From positions 74,661,627 to 74,725,626 of the forward strand of contig JALGPY010000006.1 in assembly GCA_023055425.1 (NCBI GenBank): a DNA stretch of 64,000 nucleotides. The letters run 5' to 3'. The notes beneath the pieces are model-generated. The model saw only the letters and a program-made list of their open reading frames with translations. It searched no databases and had not been told where the DNA came from. The stretch's first letter is position 1. Each line of letters opens with the position of its first letter. Below, one piece after another: positions 13,907-24,239 of the stretch. The stretch is from Linanthus parryae. Its lineage: Eukaryota > Streptophyta > Magnoliopsida > Ericales > Polemoniaceae. Position numbers and translations under genes: made by a program.

Positions 13907-16900
13907 TCAAAAGTAACGATTCTTAAAGGCTGAATAGACCGTAGGTATGTCCTTGTACTTTCTGGCAAATAAGTCCTCATTGTTTTCCTCATACTTGAAT
14001 CTGTCCACAGCATCAAGAAGGTCCCGTCGGAGGTCGTTGAACTCGGAACGGCCAATTTCATTGGCGAGCCAGATTCTTATGTATTTTTCATTGATCTTTA
14101 TCCTCCGAACAGGGTCTGGGATCAGCTCCCTCAGATTTGCCATGTAGAAGCACACGCACGCTCCACAGTCATGGCTGGAAAAAGGAAAGTAAGTAGCATT
14201 ACAGAACAATTGGATAAAAATGTAAACAACATAGATTGAAGTATTAGTATGAAGACATTACTTGTTACGTTGCCTTGGAATGTCAGGCTTTGTCCAAACA
14301 ATCTCCCACTTTCTGATGTCATGAACATCTCTATATTCTGGCAGGGATATGCTGAAATTTGTGTGCATTTGTACAAGCTTCTCACGAATGGCATCCGGTA
14401 GGTAAATGTACCTCGACATCGGATCAAGGATGTACACTTTTTGCTCAATAAAGTGCAATACCATGAGAAAGTAATGCGTGTCGTGGATGTTGAGGGGAAT
14501 AGAAACCTGTACATAAGCCAAAGAACAAACCAAGTCAAAAATGCCCTTCTTATTGACACTTGGAGGACTAGGACGTAACGCTTACCATAGACATTGAGTT
14601 CATGTCCCCCATGTATATCGGATTTATCCCACCATTTGCATTCTTCTGACCCAATGGCTGTGCATGAAAATGACCGCATTAAAGAAATGTAGTATTGATC
14701 AATCAACGACGAAATTAAGTGCAATGATTCCAGTGTTTTAATTACTTACAGCATACATGCATGGAAAGAACCATATCTTCTTTTCCTCATCAGTCCTAAA
14801 TTTCTCTCGGAGGTGGAGGATGTGGGACATGCAGTCGATCATCTGCAGATTGAATGGATACAATTTTGGATAAAATTTTAAAACAATCAAACAGTTCTGT
14901 TAACGTTCTAATTTTACAACATAACATTCATTTTGAAAATAGAACATAAAGTAAAGATTATTTATTCATTTACCGTATCTCCTAAGAAGGTAGGAGCCTC
15001 CAGCTGCCATGAATAATCCCATGCTATACTAGCCACTCCATTTATATTAACAATTTCGTTACTGTAGAGAAAGGGTACGTTCCATTTAATAAACGATGAG
15101 CCATTCTATTTATAAATAAACAATGAGATTGATCAATCACAAACATTTTAATGTAGGGAAAGGGTACTTACTATTGAAATGGAGTCCTTAGTTCCGGCTT
15201 CTCATTCATGCCCTCAACAGCCTGACGGCTAATGTAGAAATGCAACCAGCAGTCTTCTACTTCCGGCATGATTGGCAGCACAACATCAAACGTGCCCTGC
15301 ATCCGTACTCTCTCCGAGGTTCTCTTTGGGCCCTTTACTGTTTCCCTCTCCCCTCCTCTTCCTCTTCCTCTACCTCTCCCTCTCCCTCTCCCTCCTCTGT
15401 TCGATGGACTGACAGTATTCTTTCCGATGGGAGGAGCTGGCACCTTAGGTGATCCATGAGCAGGCCTGATGGGTGGGAAAACCTTTGGTGATGGATGACC
15501 AGGCATGGTGGGAGTTGAAGATACTTGTATTGGAGACTTGGGTGGAAGCTTGTTGGATGCTGCCTGCAATAAGAAACATATGGATAGAAATCAAAACATG
15601 ACAGTATGACACATTAGATGGATAGACATATAACTTATCAAATTGTTGCAAACCATTGATGTGTTCTCTTCTGAAACTTCTACAGGTTTGAATGGACTTG
15701 TAGCTGTGGTATCTACAGTACTGTGCTGTTGTGGCTCTTCTGGGTCAATTTCGGCGTGGCCTTCGGATTCTTGTTGTCTGCCCTCTCTTGAATTTCCATC
15801 ATTTTGTTGTTCCTCCTCTTCATGTTCTTCTTCCTCCTCTGCATACTGCATTTGCTTACCCAACCTCTTCTCTAGTACCCTCTGCACGGCCTGTTCGACA
15901 ACGCTTCCAATTTGTTCATTGACCATTAACATGACCTCATCCCACTGCTCTTTTTTGCTGAAATCAGGTTTGAAATCATCTTGGTTGTGTGGTAGTGGAA
16001 GCAACTCCAGCTGCATTGTTCAAAAAAACAGGGATATCAGATATGTATTTTCAGATAGAAGTTTAAACCACATGGAGTAGATTGATATAGTAACAGGTCT
16101 TACTGTACTCATGTACTTTTGTACAAACTTCCATCTGGAATTCAGGTTGTCAGTGTCCCATAGCTTCAGTCTAGGCCTTGTCTCTGCATCTTCACATCCT
16201 TTAGGGTGTTTGTGGTGCTTTGGAACGAACTTCTCCAAGTACACCATCTGCACATGCAAACAGATTTGTTATACATTTGGATAGATATTATAAACAGAGA
16301 GATATACAAGTAAAATGGACAGTTACCATTGGTATCAACAAGCAACCAGCCCCTCGGATTGCCTCCTTCAATTTCACCGGAGTGTGCTGAGCTTTAAGGA
16401 ACTGGAGCCAAGTACCTGCCCAGTTAACATTTTCCAGCCTCTCCAGATCCATGACATACTGAACCAGTGTGTTTCTGACTCCGAGTCTTGTGTTGGGCAT
16501 CCCAAAACATGCCAAAATGAACACCACTGCCCTCCTCTTCCACTCATCACTTAGTATCTTATTCTCATCTTTCAGGAACCAGGGAAAGTAGTCAGTGACA
16601 TTTGTGCATGCCTTAGTGAGGTCAAGCTCACGGGCCAACTTCTTTGAAATCACATCGGATTCCTCTTTTTCAAGAATTTCCCCTGTGGTACTCACCCCAA
16701 GCAACCAGCCAACTGTCTCATCCGTGATTCTGTACTCCCGACCATGGGCAGAGATAGATTGTGTGGCAGGGTCGTATGCATCGTATATGAAAGCGTTGAA
16801 AGGTTCAGGTGTATACAAAATGTCCAAATGCCTTAGCCCCCCAAGTCCTATCTTCTCAATCCATTCCTTCTGCTCATCAGTCATTCCATGGTAGAGATCG

Positions 16901-19347
16901 CGAATCTTTGGAAGGGACATATAACTCTGCCACCTCTCTTTTTTCCCACCCTTCTTTTTATGTCCTTCTTTTGCCACAACTTCCCTCTCCTTCAACCTTT
17001 CTACCACTCTTGCCTTTTTTGAAACTCTCTTTGGCTTGGCCTGTAGGACTCCTTGCTCCTCTAAAATTTCTCTTCTCTTCCTCTCTTGACCTGCTTCTTT
17101 AACGTATATGTCCCTTTGGTCCTCAGTCATGGAAAACCAGTCTTCCCTCATCTTGTCTGTAATGTCTTTTGTAATTGAATCAATACCCTCAACATTCTTG
17201 TAGTATTCAATCCTCTCCATCCTTCAAGACAGTTTAAAACAAGTTCAGAGATAGAAAGATATGTTTCTAATTCAGATAGAAATCTAATACATTAAAATCA
17301 CACTGTCAAACAACAACTCAAAGCCTTCAAGACAGTTTAAAACAAGTTCAGAGATAGAAAGATATGTTTCTAATTCAGATAGAAATCTAATACATTCAAA
17401 TCACACTGTGAAACAACAACTTAAAGCCTTCAAGACAGTTTAAAACAAGTTCAGAGATGGAAAGATATGTTTGTAATTCAGATAGAAATCTAATACATTC
17501 AAGTCACACTGTCAAACAACAACTTAAAGCCTTCAAGACAGTTTAAAACAAGTTCAGAGATGGAAAGATATGTTTGTAATTCAGATAGAAATCTAATACA
17601 TTCAAGTCACACTGTCAAACAACAACTTAAAGCCTTCAAGACAGTTTAAAACAAGTTCAGAGATGGAAAGATATGTTTGTAATTCAGATAGAAATCTAAT
17701 ACATTCAAGCCACACTGTCAAACAACAACTTAAAGCCTTCAAGACAGTTTAAAACAAGTTCAGAGATGGAAAGATATGTTTGTAATACATATTGAAATCT
17801 AATACATTCAAGTCACAGTGTCAAACAACAACTTAAAGCACAATACTTAAAACAATCTAGGTTGTGGATAGCAGTGGAACTCACCGAAATCGGATGAATG
17901 CTCTAGTAGCTCCAGTAGATGATTCTTGTTGTGGTGCTGTTTCTCTTTGTGGCACAGTTTCCTTTTGTGGTGCTGTTTCTTGTGGTGGTGCTACTGCCTC
18001 ATTGTACTCAGCATCCTCATGTTCCTTTTGTTTTGAAGTGGATCTTGGTTCCACCCTGAAGTCATCACCACTTTCTGTCCCAGTGGATGCTGCATCCTCT
18101 TGCATCTTTCTTTCAGCCTCTTCCACCCATTCTTGCTTTGCATACTCATCCATTACATTCCATTCCCGAATCATTGAATTTCTTTGACTCTTGTTCGGCT
18201 GTCCATCCTTCCTCAGTTTATAATTGTGTTTCCTACTTTGGCTGCACAAACAACTTCCTAGTAAAACTCATAGAACACAGTTTAAAACAGACGATGAATT
18301 GTTTGAAGGATACAAATGATGGATAGAAATGTAAAATATGTAGTATGCTCTGAGAATATTATAGATCTACAGTATTCACAATTGGACCAACCAAACAGGA
18401 TACATAAGGTGGATAGAATTTTGAACGATCTAGACAATAATTCATAACTTTCAGACAGAAACTTTGAACGGATATGAAATAACTCACATGTACAGTTCCA
18501 GAGCAACCTCTTCAGTGTGGTCAATATCCTCATGTGGGCTTGGGTCTCTTTCCTTCCTCTTCTTCTCTGTTTCCTTCCTCTTCTTCTCTGGTTCCTTCCT
18601 CTTCTTCTCTGTTTCCTTCCTCTTCTTCTCTGGTTCCTTGGTTTCTATCTGTTGTATTACTACCCTGGTTGGTTTTGCTTGCTTTCTCTGTTTCCTCTTT
18701 GGTTTCACTTGTTCTTTGTTGAAGTCCAGCCTTCTCTTCAGTCTAGGGCTTTTGCGGCTACCTTCTTCGGTGGGTTTCTCCACATTATCACCTTCTCCAG
18801 ACCCTAAATTCGGCGGTAATTGGTCACCGGTGGGTTTCAATCCATCAAAAACACACAAAGCAAGTTCAGAAGTTGGAATACCTGTGGCTAGTGCACCGGT
18901 TGTGTCCTGAGTTTCATCAATTTGATCCACTGGTTTTTGAATCTCTTCAGTTTCTTCCACGCCTCTGTCCTGAGTTTCATCAATTTGATCCACTGGTTTT
19001 TGAGTCTCTTCAGTTTCTTCCACGCCTTGGATGATGTCTTCCTGCTCTTTGTTGTTATCTGGTACTCCGATTGTCTCTTCGATTTCTTCTGTTTCCACAG
19101 CACTTGAAGTATCTACAGTCGGATTTGCAGTTAGATCTGGGTTTTCATCTTTACTCTCCGGTATGGAGGTCTCCGGAGTTGCATCGATTTCCTCTTCATT
19201 TTGGGCTTCGGTGGTCGCCGGAGGAACCTCTGTAGTTTCAGAGACATGCCCACTTTCTTCAACATCCATTGTAATGGACTTGTTCACTTCATCACAAACA
19301 TCCATTGTGATTTTTGAAGGAGAAACGGATTCATCAATGGGATCCAT
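13907..19347 (-). CDS. Ulp1-like (C48) cysteine protease carried by the MULE
   Basis: Eleven exons, all GT-AG and in phase: 19347-18488, 18241-17885, 17221-16327, 16247-16104, 16010-15654, 15563-15172, 15061-14974, 14842-14750, 14657-14586, 14506-14262 and 14174-13907; 3771 nt, 1256 residues. The N-terminus is acidic and repetitive (GVEETEE-QKPVDQIDETQD twice; KEPEKKRKETEKKRKE repeats). Residues about 406-760 hold a globular domain resembling the DUF1985/plant mobile-type domains fused to Ulp1 in transposons (inference). A poly-Glu stretch and an RG-rich run precede the C-terminal protease. The triad is visible as THYFLMVLH (His1097), VYILDPM (Asp1114) and HDCGACVC (Cys1171), with C48-like spacing. 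Family members remove SUMO from proteins; the substrate here is unknown. The frame is undamaged, which suggests recent activity or selection. Confidence 0.88.
17221..17838 (+). repeat. Six tandem copies of a 103-bp unit in intron 2 of the protease gene
   Basis: Units begin CCTTCAAGACAGTTTAAAAC at 17221, 17324, 17427, 17530, 17633 and 17736, exactly 103 bp apart, with a few substitutions between copies. The array starts at the splice acceptor of exon 3. The acceptor sequence CTTGAAG|G (minus strand) is part of the unit and so is repeated six times. Each unit also includes the element-wide AGATAGAAATCTAA motif. Confidence 0.95.
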
Positions 19348-20030
19348 TGTGGAATTGCAGAAGATGAAGTAGAGAAGATAAGAGTTTGGATGAGAGAGAG
19401 AAGTAAGTGGTGGTTGCAGAAGATGAAGAGAGAGTTTGAGAGTTTGATGTGAGAGATTCAAATCAAAAATTTGAATTGAATTGACTAGTTGAGATGATGA
19501 CTAAATTGGGAACCCAACTGCCATCAATGGTGGAGGTAGGTTTCACTAGCAGTTACTTTTTTGCAGCAGACGAGACATGTCATGGAGAAAGACAATTATA
19601 CCCCCAATCCAGTTGCTTTGTATTTTTATCCGAGACAGTTATCGGATTTGTATGCTTTACATTTTTATCCAGAAGGGTTTAGGGTTTAGGGTTTAGGGTT
19701 TAGGGGTTAGGGTTAAAAATTTCTAATACGCTTAATCTGCACTCTATCTGTTTTGTGTTTCTATCCAAAAAGTCACAATGTCTGTCAGAACAGAATTCAA
19801 TGTTTCATATGTATTTCTTCTTCATTATTTACTGGAGAGCATTAATTTGGGCGTGCTAATGATAACTATCAGGCCTTGAGCCGCAACATTAAAGATTTAT
19901 GTTGTTTCCAATGCTAATGTCATTTCCAATGATAATAATCATCCAACTCTTTGCATTCTGAATTATCAGTTTGAACTGAACAAACAACTCTCATTTCTAA
20001 CTGCAACTCTCTGCATTCTCCTCCAAAACA
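19348..20030. promoter_or_regulatory. Divergent promoter region of the MULE
   Basis: 683 bp between the start codons of the protease (minus) and the transposase (plus). It should hold both promoters. It contains a telomere-like array at 19675-19714 and motif words TTTTTATCC and TTTCTATCC at 19625-19770. No confident TATA boxes were assigned. Confidence 0.6.
19675..19714 (+). repeat. Telomere-like TTTAGGG array
   Basis: Four to five consecutive TTTAGGG units, the last ones degenerate (TTTAGGGG, TTAGGG), between the divergent MULE genes. Single telo-boxes are known promoter elements in plants; an array of this length is less usual. Confidence 0.9.
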
Positions 20031-22941
20031 ATGGAGGAAAATAGTGTTGTGTTTGGGTTACATGTTCCTGCAGATAATAGCTCTTACTTTCCAGAAAACT
20101 GTGGCAATTTTCCAGATGGTATTTCAAACAACGTGGAAGCAGAGGTGAATGCATCTCCTAAGAGGAAGTTTGATCTCAATGAGCCTCCTCCCACTGATGA
20201 TGACGCAGATTTCTCCAATGTCATACACGATAATGACATAGTGAACGGTAAGATATATTCTTGGATGTTTTTTGATTAAGAGTATGATGTAGTGCACTAG
20301 TTACTTAAAAATGTGCTTCTTGTTTCAGAGAGATCACTCTCCGAAGAACAAATCATGGAGAAGAGGTTCAATAGTGAAGAAGAGGCGTACGATTGGTACC
20401 TTTTGTATGCATTTGTAAATGGATTCGGCATTCGGAGGGATAACCGTAGGTGTTTCGACAAATACGGACAACAAATCAAGTCAAGAATCTTCGTATGTGC
20501 CCGACAAGGCCATCGATTAAAGAAGTGCTACTTAAGGCCTGAGAGGAAGAGAGAGCATAAGGATGACACTAGATGTGACTGTCCAGCACGAATTCGTATT
20601 GCTCGATCTACCCCGAACGAACAGTTTCGTGTAAAGCAAGTCACTTCTGAGCACTCGCATCCCCTAGCGGACCCCAAAGTAACACACAAGCTTAGGTGTC
20701 ATAGGAAGGTCAGTCAACATGATTTGGAACACGTTATTTCACTAAGGGAAGTTGGTATAAGAACTTGTGAAGCATTCCAATTAATGGTCTCACAAGCCGG
20801 TGGTTACGCCAAAGTTGGTTACACTGTCAAAGACCTGTACAACAAGTTACAGTCATTGAGAAAGGCTTACTCTAACTCTGGAGATGGGCAGCTGGCCTTG
20901 CAATACATTGACACCCTTGAGCATACCCACGGGGGTGTATTCAAAAGGTATTGTTTGAAATACTGTCGTTTTGTTTGTCGTTATTTTCTATATGCCTTAG
21001 ATTTCTATCTGATATATCAAATTACAATACTGTTTCATGTTGGTTTACAATAATTGTCTACCTGCTTATAGATTCTATCCAGATTCCTGAAACAAATATC
21101 TATGCTTTTCAGTTTCCAGTTGGGTGAAAATCAACAGTTACAAAGCATTTTCTGGCGTGACGAGAGATGCAAACGAGATTATGTAAGGTTTGGAGATGTT
21201 TTGGTGCTTGACTCCACCTACAAAACCAACATGTACCTAAAGCCTCTTGTCATACTCTCCGGTGTTAACAATCACTTTCAGACGTGCGTTTTCGCAGTTG
21301 CAGTTCTACAAGATGAGACCACGGAATCGTACAAATGGGTATTAAATTGCTTCCTAGAAGCAATGGATAACAAGGTACCCATATCAGTCATAACCGATGG
21401 AGACTTGGCAATGAAAGCCGCTATTGCGGAAGTTCTTCCACTAGCGAAGCATCGTTTGTGTGCATGGCATCTATGTCGCAATGCCGAAGGAACCCTAAAG
21501 TTGGGGTCAGAATTTATGAAGGACTTTCGAAAATGCTTGAGCAAGAGATCCGACGTTAACCAATGGAACGATGATTGGCAATACATGGTAGACAAGTGGG
21601 GTATTGCGAACAAGCGGTGGGTAACGGGTGCCTACATGACGCGCAACTTATGGGCAGAGGCTTTTCTCAAGGAATTTTTTTTCGCCGGTCAGACAACTAC
21701 ACAAAGGTGTGAGAGTATCAACAAATTTTTCAAACAATATTTGAACTGCAAGAACAATCTCCTCGATCTTATTAAGGGAATCATGCGGGGTATCGAGAAG
21801 CTTCGTGAGAACGAGCGAGGCCAACATTGTACTTCTGACCAATCACTTCCTGTCCTAACAAGCCAATTTAAGCTACTTGAAGAGCATGCGGCCATGTTCT
21901 ACACTAGGGCTGTGTTTGCGAAGTTCAGGGAGCAAGCCAGGAAGGCAAGTCAATACAAAGCTATTGGTGTTGAAGAAATACCTGAATATGACATGGATGC
22001 AATCTATGTCACAAGGGAGAAGGCAAGGGCATCTCTAGTAAGTTCACATGATACACTATCTCTTATGACTGCTTTAAACTGTTATCTGTAATGTTTAGGT
22101 ATCGATCTAGCTTGTCAATTGAAATATCTAATGTCCTTATTTTACAGCACACACAGTTCTTTCCAGTACTTTCATTCTTATCTATATGTTCATAACTTCT
22201 ATCTAACCTGTCAAATAAAATATCTGAAAGCTTTGATCTTTTTCCTGGCAGCACACCGTTTTCTGTCAACGTGATAATAACATGCTCTACTGTTCCTGCA
22301 AGAGGTTTGAGTCATCACATATGGTTTGTGGCCACATTATTTTTGTGCTCTTTCATAAAGGAGTACAATTCATTCCGGAAAACTTGTTATCGAAACGATG
22401 GCAGAAGACGGATAGTGACTTCTACAAGAATGATCCAGCCATGCAGGAGCCAAAAATAAGACGGTGTGACGATCCAAAAACCCAGGCATTTCGTCGGGGT
22501 TGCATGAAGGGACGAATGGAGATGATTAGTGACATGGGTGGAACATCACAAGAGACTTACGACTATTGGCAAAAACATGTTGACTTGATGATACGGGGTC
22601 TCAAGGACATTATTTTGAAGCAAGAAAATGGTGAAGAGCCCGTGGTTAATGTCAACTCACAAGAGTACGCCCACGTAATGCCTCCATCCAAAGGTGATAC
22701 AAAACCAAAAGGGAGCTCCAAAAATGTTCGAAAGAAGTGCGGGAGATGCCAAGAATACGGACACAATCGAACTACATGCCCGAATCCTCCAGTTGGTGTT
22801 TCCGGTCAAGATGTCGGCCAATCTCAATCGCAAGCGTCGCAACAAACTATGATTTCCAACTGCGAATACAACTGGTCCGAGGGAATGGGTGACCAAAACT
22901 CTTCAAGACGTGTTGGGAATGACTGGACTGATTTATTCTAG
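20031..22941 (+). CDS. FAR1/FHY3-type MULE transposase
   Basis: Four exons: 20031-20247, 20329-20947, 21113-22037 and 22252-22941; 2451 nt, 816 residues, GT-AG, in phase. The domain order is that of MULE transposases and the FAR1/FHY3 regulators derived from them. A FAR1 DNA-binding domain spans about 90-180 (EEEAYDWYLLYAFVNGFGIR, CDCPARIRI, EHSHPLADP). The DDE core has VLDSTYKTNM (Asp312), VITDGDLAM (Asp374) and TTQRCESINKF (Glu479), with a CxxH-type block CAWHLCRN between. The SWIM zinc finger is CSC..C.H (Cys601, Cys603, Cys613, His615). A C-terminal CCHC knuckle (CGRCQEYGHNRTTCP, about 750-763) follows. The position between matching ends with a 9-bp duplication shows this is the transposase of the element rather than a host FAR1 gene. 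Confidence 0.93.
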
Positions 22942-23255
22942 GGATTACATTAACTGTGTGAATGTTTTAGTTAAGTACCTTGACATTTTTATCCGTTATT
23001 TGACCTTTTTTGTCTGATCATTTACTGTGTTATCCGGTTCTTTGCGTTTTTATCCACTGATGTGAATTCTGGAAAATGCTGCATCAGTTTCTTTGCAGTT
23101 TTATCCAAATCTGTGCGTTTTTATCCACTGGGGGTGGTGACCTGCTAGAACCGGTCACCACCCCATGATTTTCCGTGTTTTTTGTCCGGTAGTGGGGGGG
23201 GCCCACCGCAAAAAAAATTGCAAGCAGGCCCCTGGGACGTACTGTAGACAGACCC
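22942..23255. promoter_or_regulatory. Right terminal and subterminal region of the MULE
   Basis: Five to six words TTTTTATCC or TTTTATCCA between 22985 and 23130 mirror the GGATAAAA words of the left end. The terminal core GGACGTACTGTAG lies 8 nt from the end. GC-rich runs (GGGGGGGGCCC) occur near 23195. Confidence 0.65.
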
Positions 23256-23264
23256 AATAAATTT
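23256..23264 (+). repeat. MULE target duplication, right copy
   Basis: AATAAATTT. It overlaps the left inverted repeat of the MITE at 23258-23400, which therefore was the insertion target. Confidence 0.9.
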
Positions 23265-23400
23265 GACGTGGTACTTTAATCTATACACTACATGACACAC
23301 AGATAAGAAAGAGAATGAGTGAGAGACAAAAGATAATGGATTTCTTACATGTACTAACATGTCATGTACTGTATGGATTAGAGTACCGCGTCAAATTTAC
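23258..23400. mobile_element. MITE, 143 bp, disrupted at its left end by the MULE
   Basis: The left arm TAAATTTGACGTGGTACTTT pairs with the right arm ending GCGTCAAATTTAC over about 40 bp. The MULE target duplication lies in the first bases of the left arm, so the MITE was present first. Confidence 0.7.
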
Positions 23401-24101
23401 TGTTGGAGGAAGCAATAATTACTCCATGATTAGGTGTTCTCAAGTTTGACACACGGAAAGAGGGAAAGTGTCATTTTCCAAACTAGTAGGGTGAAAGTGT
23501 CTTTGCATCAAACTTATGGCAGTGTCCTTTACCCTTTGGCAATCCCATTATTAGACGGTGTGTTTTTTCCCTTTTTTCTTTAAGAAGATGGAAGATTTGC
23601 TTAAAGATTAGTATTTTTTAGTTTTTTTTTCCTAGTTTTAAACTCATTCCTAACACTAAACAAAATTCAATGACACGGAAAAGCTCAAAGAAAAGTTTGT
23701 TAGTATTATGGGAATTTAATGTCTTATCATGTGCAGACACAGACAAATTAGTCAATACTCCCATCAGCTAGGAGTACATTAGTAATAGAAATCGGCGATG
23801 TAGTCACCCATTGTTTTTGGGCCTCATTTAAAGTGGGAACCAGTTGTGCTAATCTGTGAGATGTCCCATTCAATATGAGTGATATGTGCAGAGCCTCAAA
23901 ACCGCCAAAGCATTTCCTCTTCTCCAAGCTTTTATCAATGTATCTATTCACTTTCTCTCTCTTCATTCTCAGCTTTATCTCTTCTTTTTCTGAAACTATA
24001 CAGAAGACTCTTACAATCTCCCTCGATGATAATGGAAGAAAATTCCATTCTCTCCCCATGCTCAGCGCTTCCAGCAAGGTCATGATTTGACTCTCTCAAC
24101 G
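23401..24101. other. Intergenic, no gene recognised
   Basis: AT-rich, with short T runs. No homology or repeat structure recognised. Confidence 0.4.
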
Positions 24102-24102
24102 T

Positions 24103-24232
24103 GAATCCGGAAGGACGTGCAAGTCCACCGAAGCCGGTAACGAGGCTTATGTGGGAAAAGATTGGAATTGTCCCATATATGCCTCGTGACCGGCTTCAAC
24201 TGACTTGCAGGTCATTTCAGATTCCGGCATTC
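24103..24232. repeat. Imperfect foldback (hairpin)
   Basis: TGCAAGTCCACCGAAGCCGG...TGTGGGA pairs with TCCCATATATGCCTCGTGAC...CTTGCA across a loop of about 14 nt. The core arms are about 40 nt with a few mismatches, extending more weakly to GAATCCGG/CCGGCATTC. The size and shape resemble a microRNA precursor or a tiny foldback element. Confidence 0.7.
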
Positions 24233-24239
24233 TTCAAGA

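Larger units (their letters stand above)
12479..23255. mobile_element. Intact autonomous Mutator-like element (MULE) with Ulp1 protease
   Basis: A 10,777-bp element bounded by the identical 9-bp duplication AATAAATTT (12470-12478 and 23256-23264), the size used by Mutator transposases. Both ends carry the inverted 13-mer CTACAGTACGTCC starting exactly 8 nt inside. Outside that core the ends are only weakly similar, so this is a short or non-TIR type of MULE. It encodes a transposase (20031-22941, plus) and, divergently, a Ulp1-like protease (13907-19347) and a GRF zinc-finger protein (12840-13211). All three reading frames are intact after splicing. MULEs carrying Ulp1-like genes are known in plants; this arrangement with a GRF/membrane protein I cannot place in a described family. 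Confidence 0.9.

Noticed and set aside
15643..16080. Ser/Cys-rich open frame on plus
   Set aside because: Antisense shadow of protease exon 5 (poly-Glu) in the MULE.
17221..17838. Regular repeats resembling a CRISPR array
   Set aside because: Units are directly adjacent with no unique spacers, in a plant gene intron; this is a minisatellite.
18484..19461. Longer start for the protease at 19461
   Set aside because: The added 38 residues (MNLSHQTLKLSLHLLQPP) look like translated leader; the ATG at 19347 begins the acidic domain.
20031..22941. Host FAR1/FHY3 light-signalling gene
   Set aside because: Lies inside MULE ends with a 9-bp duplication and next to Ulp1 and GRF genes; a transposase is the simpler reading.
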